NCBI GenBank assembly: GCA_963826795.1
Contig: CAWGYT010000009.1
Location: forward strand, 652,080-716,079
Reading direction: 5' to 3'
Length of the DNA stretch: 64,000 nt
Source of the DNA: CAWGYT01 sp963826795
Lineage (GTDB): Bacteria; Planctomycetota; Planctomycetia; Pirellulales; Pirellulaceae
The notes beneath the pieces are model-generated. The model did no database searches. It was not told the origin of the DNA and worked only from the letters and a program-made list of their open reading frames with translations. The translations under genes were made by a program, and so were the position numbers. Every line of letters begins with the position of its first letter. Position 1 is the first letter of the stretch. Shown one piece after another: positions 55,459-64,000 of this stretch.

Positions 55459-57189
55459 TTGAAAGTGCAGCTCCACGAAATCGCCACCCGTTCGATTCTC
55501 GACACTCAGGCGTCGCTGTGGCCGGCGTTTGCACCCGAACTCGTGCTTTGCCTCACGATCATGGTGATGCTGCTCGTCCGCGTCGTCCGCGGCGGCCAGT
55601 ACGTGCCGGGATTTCTGATGGCAATGATCGGCTCGGGAGCGGCACTCTACTATGCCGCCCCCTGGATCCATCTGGGCGGCGAGGGCCAGGTCCTGCAGCG
55701 CAGCGAACTGTTCACCGGGATGCTCGTCTATGACGGCTTCACCGTGTTCATGCGTGCCTTCCTGATCTTGTTCGCGATTGTGTTCGCGGTGTTCACTCGC
55801 CTCTCGAGAAGTCCCGAAAAAGAAGACGCGGTGGATTTCTATTGCCTCGTCCTGGGAGCGACGGTCGGCTTGTGCCTGATGGCCTCCGCGAATCATCTGC
55901 TGATGGTTTTCATGGCAGTCGAAATGGCCAGCGTCCCCTCCTACGCCCTGGCGGGTCATCTGAAACAGCGGCGATTGAGCAGCGAAGCGGCTCTGAAGTA
56001 CTCGGTTTACGGAGCGGGCGCTGCGGGGATTATGCTGTACGGAATTAGCTTGCTCGCCGGTGTCCTGAACACGGCCCACCTGCCCACGATGGCCATTCAG
56101 CTGCACGAGATGATGCCGATCTTGCCCGCCGAGCAGAAGCTGGTTCTGATGCTAGGGGGCCTGATGGTGATGGTTGGCTTGGCGTTTAAACTCTCGGCCG
56201 TCCCGTTCCATTTCTGGTGTCCGGACGTATTCGAGGGAGCCAGCGCCGAAGTGGACGCATTCCTGTCGGTCGCCTCGAAGGCAGGCGCCCTGGCACTGCT
56301 CGTCCGCGTGGCACTCGGTCTCGGGATCCTTCCCAGCGGCTATGTTGGCGAAACCGGCGTGGCAGCGACGCCAACCTCGGTCGCCCAGGTGACGTATCAG
56401 ACCGCCTTGGCCGATCCATTGGGTGGACCCTCGGCCGAACTCAGCCAATCGCCCTCGTCGCCCTACGGGACGGATGCGTTGGCGCCCGTTCGCCAGTTTA
56501 TGGCACTCGTGATCGGTGTGATCGCGGTTGTCACCTGCACGTTCGGGAATTTAGCGGCGTACGGGCAGACAAATTTGAAGCGGCTCATGGCCTATTCGAC
56601 GATCGCCCATGCCGGCTACATGATGTTGGCCGTGGCAGCGGCCGTCGCCGTGGCCGGGACGCACCCCGAAGTCGCCCAAGAGGCGATCGCGGCCTTGGCG
56701 CTGTACGTCGCCATTTACCTGCTCATGAACGTGGGGGCCTTTGCCGTCATTGCCTTTTACCGAAATTCGCTGGGAACCGAAGAGTTGTCCGCCTACGCGG
56801 GGCTCATTCGCCGCTCGCCCATCACGGTGGTGATGTTCACGCTGATCCTGTTCAGCTTGGTCGGACTTCCGCCACTGGCCGGCTTCCTCGGCAAGTTCGC
56901 GATCTTTGCGGCTCTTGCGGACGGTTGGACCGCGACGGGCAATGGCTACCTGCTGACCTTGTTGATTCTCGGCGGGCTCAATACGGCCGTCAGCCTGTAC
57001 TACTACTTGCGTGTCGTGAAAGTCATGACGATCGATCCGGAATCGGATGCCAGCCCCGCCGCAACGTCTCTGATCTCGGTGCTCTGCGGGACCTTCCTCG
57101 CAGTGTTGGTCGTCCCGATCGCAACGCTCATGGTTTACCCCGATACGCTGAACGAATGGACGAGGGCCGCCACGCGGCACCTCTTCTAA
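55459..57189 (+). CDS. nuoN: NADH-quinone oxidoreductase subunit N
   Basis: 576 residues from a TTG at 55459 (GTG 55465 possible). Third antiporter-like subunit: MVFMAVEMASVPSYALAGHLK carries the essential Glu, KLSAVPFHFWCPDVFEGASAEVDAFLSVASKAG is the broken-helix region, and YSTIAHAGYMMLAVA the second. A polar loop of about 50 residues (TGVAATPTSVAQ...) is lineage-specific. Last gene of the cluster. Confidence 0.96.
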   Translation: MKVQLHEIATRSILDTQASLWPAFAPELVLCLTIMVMLLVRVVRGGQYVPGFLMAMIGSGAALYYAAPWIHLGGEGQVLQRSELFTGMLVYDGFTVFMRAFLILFAIVFAVFTRLSRSPEKEDAVDFYCLVLGATVGLCLMASANHLLMVFMAVEMASVPSYALAGHLKQRRLSSEAALKYSVYGAGAAGIMLYGISLLAGVLNTAHLPTMAIQLHEMMPILPAEQKLVLMLGGLMVMVGLAFKLSAVPFHFWCPDVFEGASAEVDAFLSVASKAGALALLVRVALGLGILPSGYVGETGVAATPTSVAQVTYQTALADPLGGPSAELSQSPSSPYGTDALAPVRQFMALVIGVIAVVTCTFGNLAAYGQTNLKRLMAYSTIAHAGYMMLAVAAAVAVAGTHPEVAQEAIAALALYVAIYLLMNVGAFAVIAFYRNSLGTEELSAYAGLIRRSPITVVMFTLILFSLVGLPPLAGFLGKFAIFAALADGWTATGNGYLLTLLILGGLNTAVSLYYYLRVVKVMTIDPESDASPAATSLISVLCGTFLAVLVVPIATLMVYPDTLNEWTRAATRHLF

Positions 57190-57199
57190 GGACGCGGGA

Positions 57200-57589
57200 A
57201 TGGCGCAGAATCCACTTGCTATTTTGAACCGCCTGATGGGGCTCCATTTGCGGTCGCTGCCGGCCTATCTGTCCAGTGCTCAGCCCTGGTTTGCCTCGGC
57301 CGATTCGCCCGCTGAAAACGCGCTGCGTCATATCGCCGAGGATCAACGAATCATGGCCAATCGACTCGGTGCTGTGATTCTTGAGCATGGCGGGACGATT
57401 CAGTCAAGTGAATTCCCAATGGAGTTCACGGATCTGAACGATCTTTCCATCGACTATCTGCTCCAGCTCGTAAGGCAATCCCTGGAAGATGACATCGTTG
57501 ACATCCGTCAGTGCATCGATCAGTTGCAGGACGCCCCGGCGCCCGCGCCATCGCCGAGGAGGCACTCGGAGCCGCTCGAGCTCATCTAG
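57200..57589 (+). CDS. Conserved small helical protein of unknown function
   Basis: 129 residues, 10 bases after nuoN, with GGACGCGGGA before the ATG. It is predicted all-helical: NPLAILNRLMGLHLRSLPAYLSSAQPW, then ENALRHIAEDQRIMANRLGAVILEHGG, then LSIDYLLQLVRQSLEDDIVDIRQCIDQLQ. The pattern resembles a ferritin-like four-helix bundle, but the Glu/His ligands expected for a di-iron site are incomplete. Probably co-transcribed with nuoN. No function assigned. Confidence 0.65.
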   Translation: MAQNPLAILNRLMGLHLRSLPAYLSSAQPWFASADSPAENALRHIAEDQRIMANRLGAVILEHGGTIQSSEFPMEFTDLNDLSIDYLLQLVRQSLEDDIVDIRQCIDQLQDAPAPAPSPRRHSEPLELI

Positions 57590-57687
57590 ATAACCTGCGG
57601 GATTTGACGCAGCCCGGACTTCGCGTCAGTTAGGGGAGCCTTCGCCGGCCGCCGCGCGGAGCCGAAGGAGCGACGGAAATCGACCCC

Positions 57688-58461
57688 ATGGAACTCGTGG
57701 ATACGCACGCCCACCTGGACGACGAGCGGCTGCTGCCCCAACTCGACCAGGTCGTGGCCGCCGCGCAACAGGCCGGCGTCGTGGCGATGATCGCCGTGGG
57801 GACGACGGCCAACTCCAGTCGCAACGCGGTCCAACTCGCCGTCCAATATCCCTGCGTTTTCGCCGCGGTCGGAATTCAGCCCAACTATTGCGCCGAGGTC
57901 CGCGCAGGTGACTGGGATCAGATCGTCGAACTTGCACGGCACGCCAAAGTCGTGGCACTGGGAGAGACCGGCCTGGATCGCTATTGGGATGACTGCCCAT
58001 TCGAGATTCAACAGGATTATTTCGACCGGCACCTGGAACTGTCGCGTACGACGGGCTTACCGTTCATCGTCCACATGCGGGATTGCCAGGATGACGTGGT
58101 CACGATGCTGCGCGAGGCCCGCCAGCAGAGCCCTCTCCGGGGAGTGATGCATTCGTTCACGGGAGATCGGGGGGGTGCCGAAGCATGCCTTGAACTGGGA
58201 CTTCATCTCAGCTTTGCCGGGATGGTGACCTACAAGAAATCTCAGGAATTGCGGGACGTCGCCGCCGCCGTCCCGGCCGACCGGATCCTGATCGAAACCG
58301 ATTCACCCTACCTGTCGCCCGAGCCGCGTCGGTCGGTCCGCCCCAACCAGCCCGCATTGATCGTGCACACGGCGGAATGCCTGGCCCTCGCCCGCGGCGA
58401 ATCCCTGCTGGATTTCGCACGTCTGACCCGCCAAAACTCGCGGATGCTGTTTGGCATCTGA
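57688..58461 (+). CDS. TatD family metal-dependent hydrolase
   Basis: 257-residue metallo-dependent DNase/hydrolase. Metal ligands are visible: DTHAHLDD, GETGLDRYW with its Glu, FIVHMRD, VMHSFTGD, and ETDSPYLSPEP with the final Asp. The start ATG at 57688 opens MELVDTHAHLD, the usual N-terminus. TatD proteins have 3'-5' exonuclease activity; the paralogues YcfH and YjjV cannot be told apart here, so no symbol is given. Confidence 0.93.
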   Translation: MELVDTHAHLDDERLLPQLDQVVAAAQQAGVVAMIAVGTTANSSRNAVQLAVQYPCVFAAVGIQPNYCAEVRAGDWDQIVELARHAKVVALGETGLDRYWDDCPFEIQQDYFDRHLELSRTTGLPFIVHMRDCQDDVVTMLREARQQSPLRGVMHSFTGDRGGAEACLELGLHLSFAGMVTYKKSQELRDVAAAVPADRILIETDSPYLSPEPRRSVRPNQPALIVHTAECLALARGESLLDFARLTRQNSRMLFGI

Positions 58462-58777
58462 CCGCGTCCGCCCGCGGCGTTCTCAACCTCGCGGGCGGGG
58501 GTCTCGCCGATCCCGGCTTCACGTTCCCTTCGGACGGATCGCTGGGGTCCCGCGAGCGGGTGAGAACCGAGCGATTCGCTTGGCGCCGGCCCCCTCATCC
58601 GGCCTTCGGCCCAATCCTGTTCGGCACTCAGGTTGCTCGATAGGTCCGCGTGAGTGGAAAATTCGGCGGAAGGGGTTGAGAGCGAGTGAGGGTAAGGTGG
58701 AGAGATGGTTGTCGAGGCGAGGGGATCGGTTGAGCGCAGCAGCAACGGCCGTCGACTGCCATTGGGCAGGGCGGTTC

Positions 58778-58888
58778 TTAAGCGTCGTGCCGCTTGAGTT
58801 TTTCCAGATGCGCCAGCAGTTCCTCGTCGTCGGCCCAGCCGTTCAGGTAATAGCAGATCATTTCGCAGGTTCGCTTCGTCGCCCGCGC
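58778..58888 (-). pseudogene. Transposase C-terminal remnant of the older IS
   Basis: Reads ATKRTCEMICYYLNGWADD then EELLAHLEKLKRHDA and stops. The intact transposase nearby ends TLRTYEMICFYFCGLADED then ELMAHIEKLNSQDS. The identity pattern and position show a diverged copy of the same protein, broken upstream at the GGGGTCAGGTC repeat. Confidence 0.85.
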
Positions 58889-58904
58889 GAAAAGGGGTCA
58901 GGTC

Positions 58905-60387
58905 CAATAGTGTTCGGCACTGGTTTTGCTGTGGTGCGTTGATCAGACTCAGGTTGAGATTTATTGGTCAGGGGAGGGCCTCGCTGAGCTGGCTGGTGAC
59001 CGCGAGATCGAGCTTCAAAACGTCGTATCGGCGCAGCATGAAACGCCGTAGCGGGGGCGTGATGCGAATTCCCTACGAGTCTTGTGAGTTCAGTTTTTCG
59101 ATGTGCGCCATAAGCTCGTCTTCGTCGGCTAAGCCGCAGAAGTAAAAGCAGATCATCTCGTAGGTACGCAGCGTTGGTTTCTTGCCGGTCCAGAGACTGA
59201 TCAGCATGCACGCGATGATCGCGCAGTACGTTTGAATCTCAATGCCCTCAACGTCGTGGCTGAGCAGGTGACGGCATCCCAAGATGTGTTTGAAAAATCG
59301 AAAAAAGATTTCAATGGCCCATCGATGGGAGAATATCAAGGCGACGATTTCAGCCGGCACATCGAGCAAGTTCGTGGCAATTCGTAAGATGCCGTCACTA
59401 TTGGCTCCGGTTGATCCCCCGCGGTATTTGCCACGGCTAGTGTGAGGATTAATGCGCACGCAGATTACACGAATCTTGTGATCGGGCCGACATTGCACCT
59501 CGCCGTTAGTAAAGCGAACGATCTCGTCCGATATGATCTCGCCGATCTTCGCGTCATTGTTGCGATATCTCTCTTCGACCGTTTTCCATGAGCTATTGTC
59601 CCTCAGCCGGCAAACATAGCTGCTCTTCGCATTGACAATGTTGTTGAAGAGCGTGAACTTTGCGTAACCGCGGTCCATCACGTACAGCCGATCCGCTTCA
59701 ATCGTCTTCTCAAGCACAGCTTTTTCGTCATGCTCGCCCCCAGCGTCTGGTGTGACGTCGACCCGCGTTGGCACCCCACGAGTCACTTCGAAGTGCGTAT
59801 GGAGACGCCATTTGACCATCCCACTGCCCGTCTCTTCTTTCCGCCACGATGCTTCCATAATGCTAGGAAGTGCCGCGATCAACGAACCATCGACGAGTGT
59901 GATCGTCTGCTGAATATCCGTTAGCCGAGCATCGCCAGCGATTGGTTGCAGTCGCTCGCCAAGCTCGGCAATGATCTCTTTGAGACGTTCCGGATCGAAT
60001 ACACGGGTGGCTTCGGATAACGATCCCAGTGAGGCACGTGGACAATTTAGCTTCCGCTGGACTTTCTTCAGCTCACTTGCCTGCTGAATGCCGCGTAGCG
60101 AAGTAACCACTGGATTGAAGAGATACAGCAAGATCAACATGCAGTACTGGTCGAAGTGCAACTGGCGGTTGCCGGCTCGGTCTCGTTCGCATCCATCGTC
60201 ATGAAGTCGCTGGAGCAGGGGCGTAAGACGGTCGAAGAATTTCAACCCCGTGATATCCGATTCCTTGATCTTCTTCTCTTCAGCTGGCATGCGGTGGATT
60301 ATGCGCAATGTCAGCAGGGACGCAAGGCTGACTATTCTGCGTCGCTTGCCTAGTTTTCAGGCGCAAATCTCGTGCCGAACAGTATTG
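58905..60387 (-). mobile_element. Complete IS4-like insertion sequence
   Basis: 1,483 bp. Terminal inverted repeats: CAATAGTGTTCGGCAC at 58905-58920 and, reading inward from the right end, CAATACTGTTCGGCAC (60372-60387), one mismatch. It is flanked by a perfect 9-bp target duplication GGTCAGGTC at 58896-58904 and 60388-60396. It encodes one intact transposase. The base composition is visibly richer in A+T than the flanking genes, which fits recent arrival. Confidence 0.92.
59073..60308 (-). CDS. IS4 family DDE transposase
   Basis: 411 residues; a second in-frame ATG seven codons in is an alternative start. The catalytic triad is Asp140 (TLVDGSL), Asp212 (VMDRGYAKF) and Glu333. The last lies in HRWAIEIFFRFFK, matching the R-x3-E-x6-K part of the IS4 signature (Arg329, Lys340). 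The N-terminal DUF4372-like region (ESDITGLKFFDRLTPLLQ) is followed by the RNase H-like core interrupted by a beta-strand insert. Frame intact, so the element may be active. Confidence 0.95.
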   Translation of the reverse strand: MRIIHRMPAEEKKIKESDITGLKFFDRLTPLLQRLHDDGCERDRAGNRQLHFDQYCMLILLYLFNPVVTSLRGIQQASELKKVQRKLNCPRASLGSLSEATRVFDPERLKEIIAELGERLQPIAGDARLTDIQQTITLVDGSLIAALPSIMEASWRKEETGSGMVKWRLHTHFEVTRGVPTRVDVTPDAGGEHDEKAVLEKTIEADRLYVMDRGYAKFTLFNNIVNAKSSYVCRLRDNSSWKTVEERYRNNDAKIGEIISDEIVRFTNGEVQCRPDHKIRVICVRINPHTSRGKYRGGSTGANSDGILRIATNLLDVPAEIVALIFSHRWAIEIFFRFFKHILGCRHLLSHDVEGIEIQTYCAIIACMLISLWTGKKPTLRTYEMICFYFCGLADEDELMAHIEKLNSQDS

Positions 60388-61025
60388 GGTCAGGTCTCTT
60401 TTTCGAGGCGACTTACGGCAAATGCGCAGAAGGTGATGTGAGGGGCATCGAGTGGCGGGTCTGGAGCTTTCTTTGATAGACCGTCTGGAGTTTTTTGTCT
60501 GGAGTTTTTTGGACTTGTGTCAGACCGTCTCAATCCTGTTTCTTCCGTTGCGTAGCCCCGCTCGCGGAGAGCGGGGGTGCGCGGCGTGGATGCGAGGCCT
60601 GCATGGCGAGATCGGCTGGGGGACGGGTTCGCCCCCCGTCTGCGCGACGGGGGCTACGGCGCGACGGGGGCCACGAAGCCAATCTAAGCCAATAAAAGCC
60701 AATCTAAGACGGTCTACTTCCGTGCCCTCATCGCCGCCGGTCACGCCTGCGGCTACCTTGTGCTGCCGAATGACTCTGGAGCCTGTAGACCGTCTTGGAC
60801 TTGTTGCTTGTTGTCTTGGACTTGTTGGACTCAGCAGCGGCATCAACTTGTCGAAATACTTAAGACCTTGGATGTTCTGAGACGCGATCTGCTTGCGAGC
60901 TTTTCGCTTCCGCGGAGACGACATGGACCGCTTCCTGCCAAAACGACACGCCTTGACGCACCAGGGGCGCTTCGAAGCGCAATTGCCGTGCCAGAGTTCA
61001 AGCGAAAATAAGTCGAGCAAAAAGT
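60388..61025. other. Residual sequence of the older IS with short repeats
   Basis: Contains a second GGTCAGGTC (target duplication), several GACCGTCT/AGACGGTC motifs (for example near 60478, 60527, 60707 and 60789), a CGTAGCCCC...GGGGGCTACG inverted pair around 60552-60658, and a repeated TCTTGGACTTGTTG. A transposase N-terminal remnant lies at 60832-60924 on the minus strand. No other gene is supported. Confidence 0.55.
60832..60924 (-). pseudogene. Transposase N-terminal remnant of the older IS
   Basis: Reads MSSPRKRKARKQIASQNIQ then GLKYFDKLMPLL and then loses similarity. The intact copy reads MPAEEKKIKESDITGLKFFDRLTPLL. It is on the same strand as, and in the correct order with, the C-terminal remnant at 58778-58888. 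Confidence 0.8.
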
Positions 61026-61114
61026 GTGCCGAACAGGATTGCCTGCGGCCACCTTCTCCCGCACGGGGGAGAAGGGACACGCGTTGGTCGCCGTTCACAT
61101 CCGGTGCGGTCACT

Positions 61115-62168
61115 TCAGCTGGTACTGTGGATTGTCCGCATAAAGTCGGCGTCGGTCAGGCCCGGATTCAGCTGCAGCTTGCGCCGTACTGTTCCAACAG
61201 CAGCGGCTCAAGCCCCGGTTCCGGTGGCCAGCCATACGACTCGAAATGGACCGGCAGGTTCAGCTCCCGATCCACGAAAACTCGTGCCTGATAGAAGTCC
61301 GGGCTGACCTCTTGCGAGCCATGCGTGACGATGATCCCCAGTGCGGGGCGGTCGGCGATCTTCGCGTCGGGCAAGAATTCCACGGCGCACGAGGCCGTGA
61401 GATTGCTGCGGACCGTTTCGATCAAGCGATAGAGGAGATTTTCGATTCCAAATTCCGTAATCGGATAACGGTTGCCACGCATCGCCAGTTCGCCGAACGG
61501 ATCGACGCGAGTCGTGACGAAGGCAAAGCGAGTGCCGCCCCGACGCGTGAGCATTTGCCCCTGGTGGGCGCTTCCACGTAAAGCACTTCTCGCCCGCCCA
61601 CCGAATCGGGCTTGAGGAACTTCAGGTAGATGCTGAGCGGGACCAGGACCTGCTCACCTTCCTGCCGTCGATGCCGGCACTTTGGCATAAATGAATTCGT
61701 GCGGCCGCAAACGTCCCTCGACCCGTTCGCGGCGAACCATGACACAGGTGTAGTCCCGAACTTCGCTGCTGAACTGGTCAAAACTGTCCATCGCCATCGT
61801 GAGGACGGTTTGCAGCGAACCCGCCCCATCCGGCGGACGGACGCCATCCGGCGGACGGGCCCCATCCAGTCGACCGGCCCGATCCAGTCGACCGGTTCGG
61901 TCGACCGCGCCGTCGGCCCGGCGGGCGTCGGTAGCTTCCTCACGGTCCGAGCGGTCGCTTCGCCCGTCTGGGCGTGGCAAGTTCGCGAGGAGTTGCCGTC
62001 CCAGTCGGCCATGCCACCCCCGCACGTCGCCACCACGATCGCCAGAACCCGCGCACGAAGGCCACGACGGGCGACGAAGGCCAAGGACCGCAGCGGAATT
62101 GGGCTGAGTGATCGAAATGAGACCGACGAAGCGGCGACATTCAACCCGGAGTTCATGAACCAGAACAT
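61115..62168 (-). pseudogene. DUF1571 family protein, broken into at least four frames
   Basis: Planctomycete DUF1571 protein recovered in pieces on the minus strand. Piece one: MAMDSFDQFSSEVRDYTCVMVRRER then VEGRLRPHEFIYAKVP (to about 61660). Piece two, one frame over: GEQVLVPLSIYLKFLKP then DSVGGREVLYVEAPTRGK (to about 61553). Piece three: MLTRRGGTRFAF, PLAMRGNRYPITE-like GELAMRGNRYPITEFG, then ARVFVDRELNLPVHFESYGWP (to about 61185). Piece four: RKLQLNPGLTDADF, ending at TGA 61115-61117. The N-terminus, possibly from an ATG at 62168, lies in yet another frame. Either real decay or assembly indels. Confidence 0.8.
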
Positions 62169-62793
62169 GGTCTCGCTCTCTCTTTCGACTTCCGAACGAA
62201 AGCTCACAAGAGAAAATGCCGGCCGGTCCGTCGCCAACTCGATGGTACTCGAAACGATGGGTAACAAATCGACGGACTCGCCGTCAAGCACGTCGCCGTG
62301 CCTTGATCGCGCAAAACGCCAGAATTGAAGTCGCCCTGAACGAATCTAGCGAATGGTCGGAAAAGGAGTAGTTTCTTCCCTACGGATCCGGTGCCATCCA
62401 GTTCGGCGGCACGGGAACTCGGGTCCACGATGCCCACAAGAGTCGGCCGATCTCGCTGTTGAAAAGGGGGGGTTCGAAAACAGACAAGACAGGAGAAAGG
62501 AGCGGAACCACGATCGCGATTCCGCTCAAACGTAGCTCAACTTTCGCTTTTTGAGCGACGTGCCTCCGAAGAGATGGGCGGCGACGACCGCCCGTGTGGC
62601 CGGAGGTCGGGCGAGCTACTTTCGTTCCCGGTGCCCCCGGGAACACAATAAAGGGTCCAGTGCGCCAGCGAGGCGCTGCCTTGCCATTCCCCGCCTGACA
62701 CCTTTTGACACCCAACGTGGGAGTCGCGGAGCTGCCGCGACGATCAGAAGATGTCTTGCACGTCGCCACCACACCGCCCAAGTCACAGCCCCC
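62169..62793. other. Intergenic region between divergent genes
   Basis: About 625 bases with no supported gene. Open frames here are Arg/Pro-rich with no family features. It should hold the promoter of the kinase gene at 62794. Confidence 0.4.
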
Positions 62794-64000
62794 ATGAACG
62801 ATCCCAATTTCAACCGGCAGCTCGGCCCCTACCGCCTGCAGCACGTCGTCGGCCGGGGAGGGATGGGCACGGTCTACGCGGCCCGCGACGAACAACTCGG
62901 AAAAATCGCCGCCGTCAAACTGCTTTCGCCCGTGCTCGCGACGGATGAGAGTTTTCGTGAGCGGTTCATCGCCGAAATCGAGTCGCTGAAGAAACTTCGC
63001 CACCCGAATATCGTGCAGCTCTACGGGTATGGCGAGCAGGACGGGCAGCTTTTCTACGCCATGGAATTAATCGTCGGCAACAGCCTCCAGGGCGAATTGC
63101 AGCATGGCCGCCGGTTTACTTGGCGAGAGGTCACGCAAATCGCCGTCGAGGTGTGCGCCGCGTTGAAGCACGCCCATGATCATGGAATCATCCACCGCGA
63201 CTTGAAGCCGGCCAACCTGCTGTACTCGCGGGACGAGTCGGTCAAGCTACTGGACTTCGGCATCGCGAAACTGTTCGGCAACACGGGCATCACGACGGGC
63301 AGTGTGATGGGAACGGCCGACTACATGGCGCCCGAGCAGGCCGAGGGCAAGCCCGTCGGCCCCCGCACGGATCTGTACAGCCTGGGATGCGTGATGTACG
63401 CCCTGCTCGCGGGTCGACCTCCTTTCTCGGGCAAATCGGTCCCCGAAGTCGTCCACAAGGTCCGGTTCGAGTCGCCGATTCCAATCGGCCGGCTCGCCAG
63501 CGACGTGCCCGTCGAACTGGAACATTTGATCGATCAGTTGCTGGAAAAGAATCCGCAGAAGCGAATTCCCACGGCACTCGCCGCCTCTACCGGCTGCGGG
63601 CCATGGAACACGCCCTTTCGGTCCGCCCGCCCCCCAGTCCGACGCCGATGACATCGACACCTCCGTGTCACGGCCACCCGCCAGCGATCTGACCCACGCC
63701 GACAAGACCACTGGCCAGCCGACCGTTCGGCTGGACGACCACGCCCAGCACGCCGAAGATCAGCTGAACCGCGTCACGGTCACCACGCGCGAGTCCGAGG
63801 CGGAAGCGGGCCGAATCATTTCACGCTGGTCGATGACGAACGGGCGACTCGCGAGCCGACCTCGCGGCGTTGGCAGGCGGCGGCCAGCTTCGTGTTGCTG
63901 CTGGCCGCGGGATGGATCGGCTATCTGGCGTTCCGCGAATTCACGCGGCCGTCCACGGCGGACGAACTGTACGCCAAGCTACTTGAGGCGGCGAAGACGG
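62794..64000 (+). CDS. Ser/Thr protein kinase (Hanks type), truncated by the window, frames broken after the kinase domain
   Basis: Kinase domain from the ATG at 62794: GRGGMGTVY (P-loop), AVKLL (Lys), HRDLKPANLLYS (catalytic loop), LDFGIAKLF (DFG), and GTADYMAPEQ (APE). Intact to about residue 263 (NPQKRIPTA). Then three frame steps are needed to keep a sensible protein: near 63587 (to RLYRLRAMEHALSV), near 63631 in a C run (to QSDADDIDTSVSRPP), and near 63810 (to NHFTLVDDERATREP and a membrane helix AAASFVLLLAAGWIGYLAF). The layout, cytosolic kinase plus one helix plus periplasmic domain, is typical of PknB-like kinases. No PASTA repeat is visible before the window ends. Confidence 0.8.

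Larger units (their letters stand above)
58612..61041 (-). mobile_element. Older, degenerate IS4-like element interrupted by a younger relative
   Basis: Outer ends are CAATCCTGTTCGGCAC at 58612-58627 and its exact inverse at 61026-61041. Flanking 9-mers are CCTTCGGCC (58603-58611) and CCTGCGGCC (61042-61050), an 8/9 match expected of a target duplication. Inside lie a transposase C-terminal remnant (58778-58888) and an N-terminal remnant (60832-60924), both on the minus strand; the middle is lost. The inserted element is 58905-60387. The distance from transposase end to left IS end (166 bases) equals that of the younger element (168). Confidence 0.8.

Noticed and set aside
54172..56106. 644-codon minus-strand open frame across nuoM and nuoN
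   Set aside because: Gln/His/Arg-rich with no family features, and antisense to two well-identified genes; a high-GC shadow.
57200..57589. Bacterioferritin or rubrerythrin
   Set aside because: Helical pattern is similar, but the ExxH di-iron ligands are not present.

Overview
The window is high-GC bacterial DNA that reads as a planctomycete, most likely of the Pirellulales. The indications are a BBP7-type outer-membrane barrel, a DUF1571 protein, two extracellular sulfatases, an EF-hand protein, a giant surface protein with an FEPR variant of the planctomycete LEPR motif, a PASTA-less Ser/Thr kinase and CsrA. This is inference from families; no rRNA gene is present to confirm it.

Layout. 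0-10 kb (+): dapA, an HTH/PTS-IIA-like regulator, a receiver-like protein, rimO, pgsA, a CPBP protease, a Gfo/Idh/MocA oxidoreductase, a lipid A-type acyltransferase, a Rieske ferredoxin and a double-GNAT protein. 10-14 kb (-): ispG, an enolase-superfamily protein and a MetE-like protein. 14-21 kb: two sulfatases separated by a dispersed-repeat block, a small membrane protein, an EF-hand protein, an AraC regulator and a BBP7 barrel. 21-32 kb (-): a TIGR03032-like gene followed by a 3,283-residue surface protein. 33-42 kb: two unknown proteins, a ThiF/MoeB enzyme, a secreted hydrolase, a bPH-domain protein, pyrrolidone carboxyl peptidase, an LRR protein, an aldo/keto reductase and a Pro/Ser-rich lipoprotein, then tRNA-Glu and csrA. 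43.8-57.2 kb (+): complex I genes nuoI, (DUF2203), nuoA, C, D, H, J, K, L, M, N. 57-64 kb: a small unknown protein, TatD, two nested related IS elements, a broken DUF1571 gene and a Ser/Thr kinase running off the edge.

Most striking is the giant protein at 21421-31272. It carries eight ELWxxDGT repeats, a cyclophilin-type prolyl isomerase domain, about twelve cadherin-like tandem repeats, and three complete DsbA-like thioredoxin domains (CPIC, CPPC, CPAC, each with its cis-Pro loop). Each DsbA domain sits inside a cadherin-like domain. A surface protein with its own disulfide and proline foldases is not an architecture I know as described.

The second theme is repeats. Two families of palindromic dispersed repeats occur, and two generations of one IS family inserted into one repeat of each kind, with 9-bp target duplications. 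One repeat family supplies the TAG stop codon of the gene before it in both copies seen. nuoL carries three separate 15-bp tandem repeats, all coding His-rich loops.

The third is frame integrity. At least six otherwise convincing genes carry one single-base frame break, and two genes at the right end carry three or more. Many breaks lie in or beside G/C runs, so assembly indels are at least as likely as real gene decay.
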